DNA of 64,000 nucleotides from Bacteroidaceae bacterium (GCA_017416805.1 JAFQBB010000050.1:1-64000), one strand, 5' to 3'; shown: positions 16,148 to 26,409, counted from the stretch's first letter. Made by a program: numbers and translations. Notes: generated by a model from the letters alone, not told the origin.

Positions 16148-16531
16148 ATGGATATCAAAGAATTTTTGAAGAACGACCGCTTTGCGGTAAATGCCGGCAT
16201 CGAGCTGGTGGAAGTGGGCAACGGACGAGCCAAAGCCCGTATGGTGGTGACCAAAGAGCATCTGAATGCCGGTGGCGTGTGCCAAGGGGGAGCACTCTTC
16301 ACTCTGGCCGACCTGGCTTGCGCGGCGGTGGCGAACAGCCACGGCCAGTTGACCTTCTCCATCACGGCCAACATCACCTTCATCCGTTCGGCCAAGGAGG
16401 GGGAGACTGTTTACGCGGAAGCAACGGAGGTGGTGAACCACCCGCGCGTACCTTATATAAATGTAGAGCTGATAAACGAAAAAGGCGACCTGCTGGCCGC
16501 CTTTACATCCTCGGGGTATAGGAAGAATTAG
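16148..16531 (+). CDS. PaaI-family hot-dog acyl-CoA thioesterase
   Basis: A 127-residue single hot-dog domain. LNAGGVCQGGALFTLADLACAAVAN holds the conserved Gly-rich turn and catalytic Asp of PaaI-like thioesterases, and ITFIRSAKEGETVYAEA is the usual second strand pair. It would hydrolyse acyl-CoA in the cytosol, working as a tetramer in known relatives. It is a single-gene unit converging on waaA. The acyl substrate is unknown. Confidence 0.85.
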   Translation: MDIKEFLKNDRFAVNAGIELVEVGNGRAKARMVVTKEHLNAGGVCQGGALFTLADLACAAVANSHGQLTFSITANITFIRSAKEGETVYAEATEVVNHPRVPYINVELINEKGDLLAAFTSSGYRKN

Positions 16532-16540
16532 GAGTTACTC

Positions 16541-17761
16541 CTAAAAAGCAATCGCTTCTAATATTGCATCGGCCGCACCGGCATTCTCCTTGACGTAGCG
16601 ACCGGCACGTTCACCACTCTGGGCAAGGAAGGTCTCATCGGTGAGCAGGCGATCCATCGTTGCATTGAACTCCGCGGCATCGTGAATCTCGAAGCCGCCA
16701 CCCTCGGCCAGCAACTGGCGGGCTTCGCGGAAGCGTTGGTTATTGGGGCCGAACAGCACCGGGATACCATAGACGGCAGCCTCCAGCACATTGTGGATTC
16801 CTACACCGAAGCCACCACCCACATATGAGATTTCACCATAACGGTAGATGGACGAAAGGAGGCCATAGCAATCGATGATGAGGCAATCGGCCCTTGAAAG
16901 ATCTGCGCCCAAAGCACGAGTGTAGCGCATAGAGGGACGATTGAGCCTGCTCTCAATCCAAGCCAAATGATTTTCATCCACCACATGGGGAGCTATGATG
17001 AGTTTCATCTCGGGATGACGATTGAAATAGTCGATGAAGAGTTCCTCATCGGGTTGCCATGAACTACCGGCCACAAAGACCTTGCTACAATCACCCTTGA
17101 AACGCTCGACCAAGGGAAGTTGCTTGGCTGCCTGATGAATCTCCAACACACGGTCGAAGCGGGTATCGCCCACTACGGTGGCATTGGTGATGCCGCGCGA
17201 AGCCAACAGGCGAACAGACTCTTCATTTTGTACAAAGAAATGGGTGATGCGGGTAAGCACCTTGTAATACTGTCCGCCATACCAACGGAAGAATACCTGA
17301 TTGGGACGGAAGATGGAAGAGACGCTATAAGTGGGGATACCCCGGCGTTGGAGTCCCTTCATATAGTTCTGCCAAAACTCGTACTTGATGAAAAAGGCCA
17401 TGGACGGACGGGCCAAGTCGAGGAAACGACGCACATTGCGCGGTGTGTCGAAAGGCAGGTAGCAGATGACATCGGCCCCTTCGTAATTCTTGCGCACCTC
17501 GTATCCCGATGGGGAGAAGAAGGTGAGCAGAATCTTGTATTGGGGATGTGCCTTGCGGATACGCTCCATCAGCGGGCGTCCCTGCTCGAACTCGCCCAAC
17601 GAGGCGGCATGAAACCACAGGTACTGGCTATCCTTGTCGATGCCCTGGCGCAAGATGTCGAAAACCTGTTTGTGCCCCTTACGCATCAGCTTGACCTTCT
17701 TGCTGAAGAGGCCAACGAACTTGACGGCCAGCAGGTATAGATAAATGGCTAAGTTGTACAT
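16541..17761 (-). CDS. waaA: 3-deoxy-D-manno-octulosonic acid transferase (Kdo transferase, GT30)
   Basis: A 406-residue enzyme of normal length for WaaA/KdtA. An N-terminal membrane anchor (YNLAIYLYLLAVKFVGLFS) is followed by FHAASLGEFEQGRPLMERI, where the Glu is the catalytic base of the family. The second Rossmann half has VAGSSWQPDEELFIDYFN and SYVGGGFGVGIHNVLEAAVYGIPVLFGPNNQRF, the nucleotide-sugar-binding signature. It transfers Kdo from CMP-Kdo to lipid A precursor on the inner face of the cytoplasmic membrane. It lies 99 bp downstream of gltX on the same strand, separated by a 15-bp inverted repeat. Confidence 0.93.
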   Translation of the reverse strand: MYNLAIYLYLLAVKFVGLFSKKVKLMRKGHKQVFDILRQGIDKDSQYLWFHAASLGEFEQGRPLMERIRKAHPQYKILLTFFSPSGYEVRKNYEGADVICYLPFDTPRNVRRFLDLARPSMAFFIKYEFWQNYMKGLQRRGIPTYSVSSIFRPNQVFFRWYGGQYYKVLTRITHFFVQNEESVRLLASRGITNATVVGDTRFDRVLEIHQAAKQLPLVERFKGDCSKVFVAGSSWQPDEELFIDYFNRHPEMKLIIAPHVVDENHLAWIESRLNRPSMRYTRALGADLSRADCLIIDCYGLLSSIYRYGEISYVGGGFGVGIHNVLEAAVYGIPVLFGPNNQRFREARQLLAEGGGFEIHDAAEFNATMDRLLTDETFLAQSGERAGRYVKENAGAADAILEAIAF

Positions 17762-17781
17762 AACTTCAATTCTAAATTATG

Positions 17782-17862
17782 GATTATGAATTATGAGTAA
17801 AACTCTGTATTTCCAAGAAGTCCCACACACAATTCATAATTCAAAATTCATAATTCATAATC
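17782..17862. repeat. AATTATGA-type inverted repeat between gltX and waaA
   Basis: GATTATGAATTATGA (17782-17796) and TCATAATTCATAATC (17848-17862) form a perfect 15-bp inverted repeat. The right arm reaches into the gltX stop codon. Further ATTCATAATT units lie between the arms. The A/T-rich stem has no T-run, so a terminator role is doubtful; it is one of several low-complexity repeat families in this window. Confidence 0.7.
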
Positions 17863-19423
17863 AAGCAAGTATTGCTACGGCTTTGCGCATACGGCTGACG
17901 GTCTCCTCCTTGCCGAGGAAAGCAGCCAGTTCATACATATCGGGACCCTGACCGGTGCCTACGAGGCATACGCGCCAAGGATTCCAAGGCTTCTTCTCGC
18001 CAGCCTCTGCCCAAGTATCTACGGCCTGCTTCAATGACTCCACGGAGAAGTCAGTCAAGCCTTCGAGCAGATCGGCCAGCTCGGTCATTTCGGCGGCCGT
18101 TCCCTCTTTCCAATTCTTGCGGATGAACTTGTCACCCTCTTTATCATAGGCCTGAGGAGCGAGGAAGAAGAAGTCGCAAAGCGGCCATAGGTCGCTGACG
18201 AAGCTGACGTTGCGTTTCTTCTTGTTGCCCAACTTGTCGGTATATTCCACCACCTTCTGCTTCATCATGGCCACCACCTGTGCCTCGCGCTCGGGAGTGG
18301 ATTCGATACCGTTGGCACGGAGAATCTTGTCGAACTCAGGTGTCCAGTCCATATCGGCCTGACGGAGCAGGTACTGATGATTGAACCAGATGCCCTTGAC
18401 ATAGTCGAAACGGGCACCGCTCTTGGAGCACTTGCTGAGGTCGAAGAGGCTGACCATCTCGTCAAGCGACATGATTTCCTGATCGTTGCCGGGATTCCAT
18501 CCGAGCAGTGCCAAGAAATTGATGACAGCTTCGGGCAGATAACCTGTCTCGCGGTAACCCGAAGAGACTTCACCGGTCTTGGGGTCGTGCCACTCAAGAG
18601 GGAAGACAGGGAAACCGAGCTTGTCGCCATCACGCTTGGAGAGTTTGCCGTTACCCTCTGGCTTGAGCAGAAGGGGCAGGTGGGCAAAACGGGGCATGGT
18701 GTCCTCCCAACCGAAAGCACGGTAGAGAAGCACATGCAGAGGAGCCGAAGGAAGCCACTCTTCACCACGGATAACGTGAGAAACCTCCATCAAGTGGTCA
18801 TCGACAATGTTGGCCAAATGGTAGGTGGGCAGTTCGTCGGCAGACTTATAAAGCACCTTGTCATCAAGGATGGACGAGTTGATGACCACATCGCCACGGA
18901 TAAGGTCATCCACATGCACCTCCTCGCCCGGCTGGATAAGGAAGCGCACCACATACTGATGTCCCTCAGCCAAGAGGCGATCAACTTCCTCCTTAGGCAA
19001 GGCCAGGGAGTTGCGCATCGACATACGGGTAGAAGCGTCGTACTGGAAATTCTGCACCTCGGCACGCTTGGCATCCAACTCCTCAGGAGTATCAAAAGCC
19101 ATGTATGCCTTGCCTGCATCGAGAAGCACCTTCACGTACTGCTTATAGATATCGCGTCGTTCGCTCTGACGGTAAGGACCATAGTTGCCACCGAAGCTGA
19201 CACCTTCGTCGAACTTGATGCCAAGCCATTTGAATGATTCGATGATATATTCCTCGGCACCGGGGACAAAACGGTTGGAGTCGGTATCCTCGATACGGAA
19301 AATGAATTCGCCACCATGCTGACGGGCGAACAAATAGTTATATAACGCTGTGCGCACACCTCCAATATGCAACGCACCGGTAGGGCTCGGGGCAAAGCGC
19401 ACCCTCACTTTTCTGTCTGTCAT
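17861..19423 (-). CDS. gltX: Glutamyl-tRNA synthetase
   Basis: A 520-residue class I aminoacyl-tRNA synthetase that charges tRNA-Glu in the cytosol. The HIGH motif is [12 protein letters not shown] (residues 11-22). The KMSKS equivalent is KLSKRD (260-265). The Glu-binding IEDTDSNRF (44-52) is present. A C-terminal anticodon-binding helical region (about 350-520) completes the usual length. The start at 19423 ([15 protein letters not shown]) fits the family, whose members begin 10 residues before PSPTG. Single housekeeping gene, divergent from the HD-domain gene at 19577. Confidence 0.97.
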   Translation of the reverse strand: MTDRKVRVRFAPSPTGALHIGGVRTALYNYLFARQHGGEFIFRIEDTDSNRFVPGAEEYIIESFKWLGIKFDEGVSFGGNYGPYRQSERRDIYKQYVKVLLDAGKAYMAFDTPEELDAKRAEVQNFQYDASTRMSMRNSLALPKEEVDRLLAEGHQYVVRFLIQPGEEVHVDDLIRGDVVINSSILDDKVLYKSADELPTYHLANIVDDHLMEVSHVIRGEEWLPSAPLHVLLYRAFGWEDTMPRFAHLPLLLKPEGNGKLSKRDGDKLGFPVFPLEWHDPKTGEVSSGYRETGYLPEAVINFLALLGWNPGNDQEIMSLDEMVSLFDLSKCSKSGARFDYVKGIWFNHQYLLRQADMDWTPEFDKILRANGIESTPEREAQVVAMMKQKVVEYTDKLGNKKKRNVSFVSDLWPLCDFFFLAPQAYDKEGDKFIRKNWKEGTAAEMTELADLLEGLTDFSVESLKQAVDTWAEAGEKKPWNPWRVCLVGTGQGPDMYELAAFLGKEETVSRMRKAVAILA

Positions 19424-19576
19424 ATTTTAAATAATGTATAAAATTTCGGCAAAAATACGCTTTTTCCAGAACTACAGCAAAAAAAAACGATAGAACTCTC
19501 CGTTTCGGGGGCAAAAAGGGGGGCTCTATTGTTTTTTTTTGTACTTTAGCCCCGTTATTTACAAAAATGGTACATT

Positions 19577-21637
19577 ATGAACAGATATAACAGCCCCCAC
19601 CCCCTGACACGTGCAGGCCTATTATATAGAATAGGTATAGCGCTAAGTGCTATTGTCATTATTGTCTATTTTCTTCCACGCGAACAGAATTACACTTACC
19701 AGTTCGAGTTGAACCATCCATGGCGATACGGCCAATTGATAGCCTCGTTTGACTTCCCTATCTACAAAGACGAAGCCACCGTAAAACAAGAACAAGATAG
19801 TGTACTGAAGCAATTCCACCCCTACTTCTACAAGGAAGACCAAATTGGAGACGAACAATTGGCCAAACTGAAGAAGGATTATACAGAAGGTTCCCTAAAA
19901 CAGCGATTGAAGGAGAACTCATACTACAACCACGTATTACAGGCATTACAAAAGATTTACAACCAAGGTATTATCTCTGCCAATGAACTGAAACAGCTGC
20001 ACGCTGACAGCATTCATTCAATCATGATGGTAGAGAACAATCTGGCACATACGGTGGCAACAACTTCCTTACTGACCGAAAAGGAAGCATACGAAAAGCT
20101 AATCTATGCCGACACGGCCCGTTATAAACTCCACATCCTGCAACAATGTGACTTGCACGATTACCTTGTACCCAATATCACTTATGACAAAGAGAAGTCC
20201 GATGCCGCCCGCACAGAGTTGCTTGCTTCTATTCCATGGAGCAGCGGTATGGTTATAAATGGCACCAAGATTATTGACCGGGGAGAAATCATTGACCAAC
20301 GAACCTATGAGATACTGCAATCACTAAGCAAAGAACTGAACAAACGTAGTGAAACACTTGCACAAAAACGGCTCACGTTGGCCGGACAGATTCTGTTTGT
20401 TGTAGTCTTCATCACCTGCTTCATCCTATACCTTGACCTCTTTCGTAGGGATTATTACGACCGGAACCGCACCATCTTACTCTTAGCAGGATTGTTAGTA
20501 ATTTTTCCTGTCATTACATCGTTGATGGTGACATACAACATTTTCAATGTGTATATTATCCCCTTTGCCATGCTTCCTATTATAGTACGCGTATTCATGG
20601 ATTCACGTACAGCTTTCACTATGCATGTCATGATGCTGTTGCTTTGCTCCATCTCTTTACGCTATCCCTACGAATTCATTCTGGTACAGTTCATCGGTGG
20701 TTTGGTAGGCATTTATAGCCTTCGCGAGCTGTCACAACGTTCACAATTGCTGCGTGCAGCCTTGTTGACAACCCTTTCAATGATGCTGATTTACTTTGCC
20801 TATGAGCTCATCCACACCGATGACTTGACAAAGTTGGACACAAGCATGTACATATCGTTGGCCATCAACGGCATCTTACTGTTGTTCACATACCCCTTAT
20901 TATTCATGTTGGAAAAAGCATTCGGCTTTACCAGCAACGTCACGTTAGTGGAATTATCCAATATCAACACAACGCTGCTCCGAAAAATGTCGGAAATAGC
21001 ACCCGGTACTTTCCAACACTCATTGCAAGTGGCAAACTTAGCTGCTGATGCAGCCCGCGCCACAGGAGCAAACAGCCAGTTAGTAAGAACAGGAGCCCTC
21101 TATCACGACATCGGCAAGATTGAAAACCCCGTATTCTTCACAGAGAATCAGTCAGGTGTGAATCCGCACACGGCATTGGAGTTTGCCGAGAGTGCCCACA
21201 TCATCATCAACCATGTGACAGACGGTCTGAGGTTGGCCGACAAGCACAATCTGCCCAAGGTGATACGTAACTTTATCTGCAGCCATCACGGAGTGGGCAT
21301 GACCAAATACTTCTACATCTCCGAACAGAATGCCCATCCCGATGCAGAAGTGGACAAAACTCTTTTCACCTACCCGGGGCCTAACCCTGCTACGCAAGAA
21401 GAGGCCATCCTGATGATGGCAGATGCTGTGGAAGCGGCATCGCGCAGCCTGCCTGAATACACCGAGGAGAGCATCAGCAATCTGGTGGACAAACTGATAG
21501 ACGGCCAAGTGGCAGAGGGTGCTTTCCGCCAATGCCCCATCACCTTCCGCGACATAGAAACCATAAAGGGAGTATTCAAGGAAAAGCTTAAAACTGTCTA
21601 TCACACCCGTATCAGTTATCCGGAGTTGAAAAAGTAA
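19577..21637 (+). CDS. 7TM-HD (PgpH/YqfF-type) phosphohydrolase, probable c-di-AMP phosphodiesterase
   Basis: A 686-residue membrane protein. One TM helix near residues 13-33 is followed by an extracytoplasmic domain to about 270 (many Lys/Glu helices, DYTEGSLKQRLKE, YDKEKSDAARTELLASIPWS). Six or seven TM helices lie at about 275-460. A cytosolic HD domain follows: TFQHSLQVANLAADAARA, then GALYHDIGKIENP with the HD pair near 510, then ICSHHGVGMTKYFY and EAILMMADAVEAASRSL. This order is that of PgpH, which breaks cyclic-di-AMP. The metal ligands look intact. It stands alone ahead of priA. Confidence 0.9.
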   Translation: MNRYNSPHPLTRAGLLYRIGIALSAIVIIVYFLPREQNYTYQFELNHPWRYGQLIASFDFPIYKDEATVKQEQDSVLKQFHPYFYKEDQIGDEQLAKLKKDYTEGSLKQRLKENSYYNHVLQALQKIYNQGIISANELKQLHADSIHSIMMVENNLAHTVATTSLLTEKEAYEKLIYADTARYKLHILQQCDLHDYLVPNITYDKEKSDAARTELLASIPWSSGMVINGTKIIDRGEIIDQRTYEILQSLSKELNKRSETLAQKRLTLAGQILFVVVFITCFILYLDLFRRDYYDRNRTILLLAGLLVIFPVITSLMVTYNIFNVYIIPFAMLPIIVRVFMDSRTAFTMHVMMLLLCSISLRYPYEFILVQFIGGLVGIYSLRELSQRSQLLRAALLTTLSMMLIYFAYELIHTDDLTKLDTSMYISLAINGILLLFTYPLLFMLEKAFGFTSNVTLVELSNINTTLLRKMSEIAPGTFQHSLQVANLAADAARATGANSQLVRTGALYHDIGKIENPVFFTENQSGVNPHTALEFAESAHIIINHVTDGLRLADKHNLPKVIRNFICSHHGVGMTKYFYISEQNAHPDAEVDKTLFTYPGPNPATQEEAILMMADAVEAASRSLPEYTEESISNLVDKLIDGQVAEGAFRQCPITFRDIETIKGVFKEKLKTVYHTRISYPELKK

Positions 21638-21642
21638 GGGAG

Positions 21643-21676
21643 GACCCCCTCCCCCTTACCCCTCCACAAGGGAGGG
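21643..21676. repeat. Palindromic CCCTCC/GGAGGG dispersed repeat
   Basis: Lies between the HD gene and priA. CCCCTCCACAAGGGAGGG at 21659-21676 is identical to 8304-8321 inside the GH106 gene. Related palindromes occur at 58360-58379 and 62530-62560. Arms CCCTCC and GGAGGG can form a short GC hairpin. Confidence 0.7.
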
Positions 21677-21695
21677 ATGTAAAAACCCTTACTAC

Positions 21696-24254
21696 ATGAA
21701 CAATCCAAACATTCCCTTCCCCTCCTTTGGGCAATTGCAAACTGGCATAGCAATCGGGGAGCCCCAGCAACGGATGACAGATAAAGGAGAGAAGCCTTCC
21801 CTCTTTGCCGATGTCATCGTCCCACTCCCTTTAGCCAACAGTTATACTTACCGCCTGCCTGCCAACATGGCCGAGATGGTACAGGTGGGAAGCCGTGTAA
21901 TCGTACCTTTCGGACAGAAACGATTCTACACGGCCATCGTCATCTGCCTGCACAATACACCTCCCTATGGAGACTACGAAGTGAAGTCCATCACTGAAGT
22001 GTTGGACCCCTACCCTATTGTCCTTCCCGAGCAGTTGAAGCTATGGCAGTGGGTGGCAGAATATTACCTATGTACTTTGGGCGATGTCTATAAAGCTGCA
22101 CTTCCTTCGGGCATGAGGCTGGAAAGCGAAACTCATGTGGAGATCAACTCTGACTTCATGGCCGAAGAGAGGTTTACTCCTAACGAAGAGAAGATATACC
22201 AACTGTTGACAGATGGCAAGGTACGTACCGTAAGTGTCATTGAAAAAGAGACAGGCATAAAGAATGCTCTCCCGACTATCAGTAACCTGTTGCACAAGGA
22301 AGCTATCTTTGTGAAAGAAGAGGTGAAACGTACTTATAAGCCAAAGACGGAGGTATGCATACGGCTCAATTCAGGAGTTAAGGAGTTAGGAAACTCATGC
22401 CACCCTGAGTACCTCCACCATTTGATTGACTCCCTCAAACGTGCCCCCAAGCAGCAACAGCTACTGATGGACTTCATCAGCATGGAAACTGAATCAGTAA
22501 CGAAGAAAGAGCTCTTGAGCATATCCGGAGCCTCATCGGCAACTCTTGCCCAACTGATAGAGAAAGGTATCTTACAACAATATATCCGCGAGGTAGGCAG
22601 GCTGGAAAAGAGGCAGGCAACTGCCACCCCACTGAACAAGCTGAACAGCCATCAGCAAGAAGCCTTTGAAAAGATTACCGAAAGTTTCACCACACGGAAT
22701 GTGTGTCTGCTACATGGAGTCACCTCCAGTGGAAAGACAGAGATATACATTCACCTTATAAGCAAAGCCTTGGACGAGGGGAAACAGGTGTTGTACCTGC
22801 TGCCCGAGATAGCCTTGACAACCCAAATAACAGAACGCCTGCAACGTGTGTTTGGTAACAGGATGGGGGTCTATCATTCCAAGTTTTCCGACGAAGAGCG
22901 CGTTGAAATCTGGCAGAAACAGCTCTCCCCCACTCCCTACGACATCATACTGGGTGTGCGTTCGTCCGTATTCCTCCCTTTTCAGAATTTAGGGTTGGTC
23001 ATTGTGGACGAGGAGCACGAGAGTACCTACAAGCAACAAGAACCTTCACCACGCTATCATGCCCGCAGCGCAGCCACCGTATTGGCTTCTATGGCAGGAG
23101 CCAAAGTCCTGTTGGGCACTGCCACACCGAGTATAGAGAGTTATTACAACGCACTGACGGGGAAATACGGACTCGTTGCCCTTACCCACCGCCACCAATC
23201 CATCCAACTGCCTGAAATAGAAGTGGTAGATATAGCCGAACTGCGCCACAAGCGCCGCATGACCGGCCCCTTCTCGCCTGCCCTATTGGGGCACATCCGC
23301 GGAGCATTGGAACGGGGCGAGCAGGTCATCCTTTTCCAGAACCGTCGCGGTTTTGCCCCCATGATAGAGTGCCATACCTGCGGTTGGGTACCAAAGTGCA
23401 AGAATTGTGATGTGAGCCTGACCTACCACCGTGGCATGAACCAACTGACCTGTCACTACTGCGGCTACACTTACCAGATACCAACCTCATGTCCTGCTTG
23501 CGAAGGTGAAGAGCTCCGCCATCGGGGCTACGGCACCGAACGGATTGAGAAGAGCATCAAGGAGGTATTTCCTACTGCCCGGGTGGCACGCATGGACTTG
23601 GACACTACCCGCACGCGCCATGCCCACGAACGCATTATCCACAACTTCCAAAGCGGACAGACGGACATCCTTATCGGCACACAGATGGTGTCGAAGGGAT
23701 TGGACTTTGAACATGTCAGTGTGGTAGGAATCCTTGATGCAGACACCATGATGAATTTTCCCGACTTCCGTTCGCACGAACGGGCCTTCCAGCTGATGGC
23801 CCAAGTGGCCGGACGCGCAGGACGCAAGCATCATCGGGGATTAGTGGTACTGCAGACACGCAGCAAAGAGGTGCCTGTCATTCATCAAGTGGTGACCAAT
23901 GACTATCAGGGGCTATATGATGACCAACTGGCCGAACGGTTGCTGTTCCGCTATCCGCCCTACTACCGCCTCACTTACATCTACCTGAAGCACCGGCAGG
24001 CCGACCTGGTGGAGATACTGGCACGCGAGATGGCCACCCAGCTGCGTGCCATCTTTGGCGACCGCATTCTTGGTCCTGATACACCACCCGTAGCTCGTGT
24101 GCAGACCTTCTACATCCGCAAGTTCATACTCAAGATGGAGACATCAGCCTCACTCCCCAAGGTGCGTCAGCAGCTCAACCTTGTCCGCGACCGGATGCTG
24201 GCCGACGCCCGGTTCCGTTCGTGTGTAATCTATTTTGATGTGGATCCTTGTTAA
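21696..24254 (+). CDS. priA: Primosomal protein N' (PriA helicase)
   Basis: An 852-residue replication-restart helicase. DNA-binding domain FADVIVPLPLANSYTYRLP opens the conserved part. Walker A is VTSSGKTEIY (near 345), the DEEH box VIVDEEHEST (near 437), and eight Cys in CHTCGWVPKCKNCD...CHYCGYTY...CPACEG bind two Zn (about 560-605). Helicase motifs V and VI (GTQMVSKGLDF, QVAGRAGR) are intact. Homologues start near 'ADVIVPLPL', so the ATG at 21774 (MTDKGEKPSLFADV) may be the true start. The loop NSGVKELGNS (about 226-235) is encoded by the AGGAGTTA repeat of this genome. Confidence 0.95.
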   Translation: MNNPNIPFPSFGQLQTGIAIGEPQQRMTDKGEKPSLFADVIVPLPLANSYTYRLPANMAEMVQVGSRVIVPFGQKRFYTAIVICLHNTPPYGDYEVKSITEVLDPYPIVLPEQLKLWQWVAEYYLCTLGDVYKAALPSGMRLESETHVEINSDFMAEERFTPNEEKIYQLLTDGKVRTVSVIEKETGIKNALPTISNLLHKEAIFVKEEVKRTYKPKTEVCIRLNSGVKELGNSCHPEYLHHLIDSLKRAPKQQQLLMDFISMETESVTKKELLSISGASSATLAQLIEKGILQQYIREVGRLEKRQATATPLNKLNSHQQEAFEKITESFTTRNVCLLHGVTSSGKTEIYIHLISKALDEGKQVLYLLPEIALTTQITERLQRVFGNRMGVYHSKFSDEERVEIWQKQLSPTPYDIILGVRSSVFLPFQNLGLVIVDEEHESTYKQQEPSPRYHARSAATVLASMAGAKVLLGTATPSIESYYNALTGKYGLVALTHRHQSIQLPEIEVVDIAELRHKRRMTGPFSPALLGHIRGALERGEQVILFQNRRGFAPMIECHTCGWVPKCKNCDVSLTYHRGMNQLTCHYCGYTYQIPTSCPACEGEELRHRGYGTERIEKSIKEVFPTARVARMDLDTTRTRHAHERIIHNFQSGQTDILIGTQMVSKGLDFEHVSVVGILDADTMMNFPDFRSHERAFQLMAQVAGRAGRKHHRGLVVLQTRSKEVPVIHQVVTNDYQGLYDDQLAERLLFRYPPYYRLTYIYLKHRQADLVEILAREMATQLRAIFGDRILGPDTPPVARVQTFYIRKFILKMETSASLPKVRQQLNLVRDRMLADARFRSCVIYFDVDPC

Positions 24255-24303
24255 GAGGGGCAAAGGGCAAGGTCAGTTACTATTTATTCCCCTCACTCGG
24301 GAG

Positions 24304-24382
24304 CTTAAAGACTGTAAAGACTGTAAGGACCTTAGGGACTTTAAGGACTTTGGGGACTTTAAGGACTTTAAGGTCTTTGGGA
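24304..24382. repeat. 'AAGGACTTT' tandem low-complexity repeat
   Basis: About eight imperfect 9-11-bp units of the form AAGGACTTT or GGGGACTTT run through the gap between the convergent priA and PAP2 genes. The inverse contains ACCTTAAAGTCCTTAA, also found exactly in the linker-coding part of the amidase gene near 2008-2028. No gene or terminator is evident here. Confidence 0.75.
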
Positions 24383-24412
24383 AGGATATGGGAGCCTTCC
24401 TTTTCGAGAGGT

Positions 24413-25375
24413 TCAGAAGGGGCTCCAAACCTTATAAAGGCGGGTTGAAATCCAATAGACAGGCAGGGCTGAGAGGAGTCCGGCCAGGGCATCTATAAGG
24501 TAATGGGCCTGAATATAGACCGTAGCCCCACACAGCAGCAGGTAGAAGGGAGCAATGCAGAGAGTCAGCCGGCGGTTGGCCTGCCAAAGGAGCATCATCA
24601 TGATGGTGGAAATGCCTACGTGCGAACTGGGAAATGCAGCTGTGGGCCGCTCGCCAGAGGCCTGGGTGCTCTCCACCATGCGGTAGAAGAACCCGTCTAT
24701 GCCGTTGGTATTGGGCATCAGTTCGGAATGATTCAGGAAGTAGTCGCCCACATCGGGGAAACATCCGGCAGCTGCCTGTATCGGGCTGATGGCCTGAAAG
24801 TAATACTGCGGCCCGGTGACGGGCAGAAACAGGTAGATGAGGTAGTAGAGGAAGAAGGAACAGAGCAGTACGAACGCCGCGCGCATGAAGCCCTCGTAGC
24901 GGGCAAAGAAGTAGTAGAAGACCACAAGGAACATCATGGGGTAATAGGTCCAGTAACCCAGGTTGAAGGCTTCGCTCCACCAGACGGTGTTGCACACCTC
25001 GCTGAACACAAGGGCCGGCTGGCAGCCGAAGAGAAGCTGTTCCCACGAAGCAAAGAGATGGTCAAGGTTGGGAAACAGACGGTTGAACTCATACGTGTCC
25101 GGATACCAGTATGCCAGCAGGAAGAGCTGTGCCACCACCCTGACCATGATGGTGAGGCGGCAGGGATAACGGCGATAGACGGTATAGAGCACGAGAGTCA
25201 TGCCCACAATGCAGATGCGCCCCACGAGTTGCTCACCGGGATGGTCCATCCTCATGTAGAAGAAGAGGATGAGCAAGGTGGTGAGGGCACTGTATGCCAA
25301 GCTGATGACCTCTACGCCAAAGAGGCCGTTCTTTCGTGGGGTGGGTGTGATGAGTCGCTGTATGTTCAAAGCCAT
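24413..25375 (-). CDS. PAP2-superfamily membrane phosphatase/phosphotransferase
   Basis: A 320-residue integral membrane protein with about eight hydrophobic segments. PAP2 motif 2 is visible as AAFPSSHVGIS and motif 3 as IQAHYLIDALAGLL, with the catalytic His pair. The first motif (K...RP) is not clear; GERPTAAFPSSH contains the RP. Relatives act on lipid phosphates such as undecaprenyl-PP or phosphatidylglycerol-P, or transfer inositol phosphate to ceramide. Bacteroides make sphingolipids, so the last is possible, but nothing here proves it. Its start overlaps the epimerase gene end by 10 bp, implying co-translation. Confidence 0.75.
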   Translation of the reverse strand: MALNIQRLITPTPRKNGLFGVEVISLAYSALTTLLILFFYMRMDHPGEQLVGRICIVGMTLVLYTVYRRYPCRLTIMVRVVAQLFLLAYWYPDTYEFNRLFPNLDHLFASWEQLLFGCQPALVFSEVCNTVWWSEAFNLGYWTYYPMMFLVVFYYFFARYEGFMRAAFVLLCSFFLYYLIYLFLPVTGPQYYFQAISPIQAAAGCFPDVGDYFLNHSELMPNTNGIDGFFYRMVESTQASGERPTAAFPSSHVGISTIMMMLLWQANRRLTLCIAPFYLLLCGATVYIQAHYLIDALAGLLSALPVYWISTRLYKVWSPF

Positions 25376-26409
25376 TTTTCTTTCTTGTACCAGGCAATGG
25401 TCTCGGCCACTCCCCTGCTGAGGTCATACTCCGGCTCGAAGCCAAGTTCCTGCCTCAGGGGATTGATGTCGCACTGCCAGTTGCGTTGTTTCATTATCTG
25501 ATATTTGTCTCTGTTCAGGGTCGAGGTCTTACCCATCAGGCCTGCTGCCCATCCGGCCACATACGAAATGCCCTTGAGCAACCACAGGGGGCTCTTGATA
25601 CGCAACAGCCAGGGATTGCCCAGCTCGTGGCGGATAAGGTCGCTGAAGGTGCGGCTCTCATAGACTCCGCCATCGCTGACAAAGTAGGCCCGCCCTGTCA
25701 CCCCCTTCGCTACGGCCAGATAGATGGCGCGCACCAAGTCCTTCACATAAATGAAGGTTATCTCCTGACGGCGATACCCTACGGAGAAGTCCGTATGCGC
25801 CTTGATGCTTTTGGCCATGAGGAAGTAGTCCCTTTCGCGCGGTCCATACACTCCCGTGGGGCGGAAGATGACGGTGGGCAGCTGCCCGGCCAGTCCCTGC
25901 AGATACTGTTCGGCCCGGAGTTTGCTCTGTCCGTAGGCAGTATTCGGTTGAGGCACATCGGCCTCGGTGATAGGGGCATAGAGGTATGGCGAGGCATGAG
26001 GAAAGCCGGCATGTGCCACCTCCTCACGGATAGGGCCGAACACACTGAGCGAACTGAGATAGACGAACTGGCGGGGTGTGATACCCTCGGCCATCAGCCC
26101 CTCGGCCAGGTGGCGGGTATAGGTATAGTTGCCCCTGTCAAAGTCTTCCTTGCGCGGACATTTTGTGACTCCTGCACAGTGGATGACCACGTCCCACCCG
26201 CCATGTTCCCTATGATGGGTGGCCAGCTGGGCGGCCAACTTGTCGGGGTGGGCAAAGTCCAGTTCGGCAAACTGCAAAGCCGGATGTTGCAGGTAACGAC
26301 GGCTGCTGCCGGTGCGCACGCCTGCCCATACCTGATGGCCTTGACGCAGCCCCTCCTCGCAGAGGAAACTGCCTATGAATCCGCTGGCTCCTGTTATCAG
26401 TATCTTCAT
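25366..26409 (-). CDS. NAD-dependent epimerase/dehydratase (extended SDR)
   Basis: A 347-residue Rossmann enzyme. The dinucleotide site ITGASGFIGSFL is at residues 4-15, the active-site Tyr-x3-Lys in NTAYGQSKLRAEQYL, and the following substrate loop in FRPTGVYGPRERDYF. The sequence is closest in feel to the 3-beta-hydroxysteroid-dehydrogenase/isomerase-like and nucleotide-sugar epimerase subgroups of SDRs. It is paired with the PAP2 gene. The substrate may be a sugar or lipid intermediate; unknown. Confidence 0.8.
   Translation of the reverse strand: MKILITGASGFIGSFLCEEGLRQGHQVWAGVRTGSSRRYLQHPALQFAELDFAHPDKLAAQLATHHREHGGWDVVIHCAGVTKCPRKEDFDRGNYTYTRHLAEGLMAEGITPRQFVYLSSLSVFGPIREEVAHAGFPHASPYLYAPITEADVPQPNTAYGQSKLRAEQYLQGLAGQLPTVIFRPTGVYGPRERDYFLMAKSIKAHTDFSVGYRRQEITFIYVKDLVRAIYLAVAKGVTGRAYFVSDGGVYESRTFSDLIRHELGNPWLLRIKSPLWLLKGISYVAGWAAGLMGKTSTLNRDKYQIMKQRNWQCDINPLRQELGFEPEYDLSRGVAETIAWYKKEKWL

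Noticed and set aside
25366-26409. dTDP-glucose 4,6-dehydratase serving the glycan locus
   Set aside because: The SDR has the extended fold but lacks the dehydratase signature, and it is paired with a PAP2 gene 5 kb from the glycan genes.
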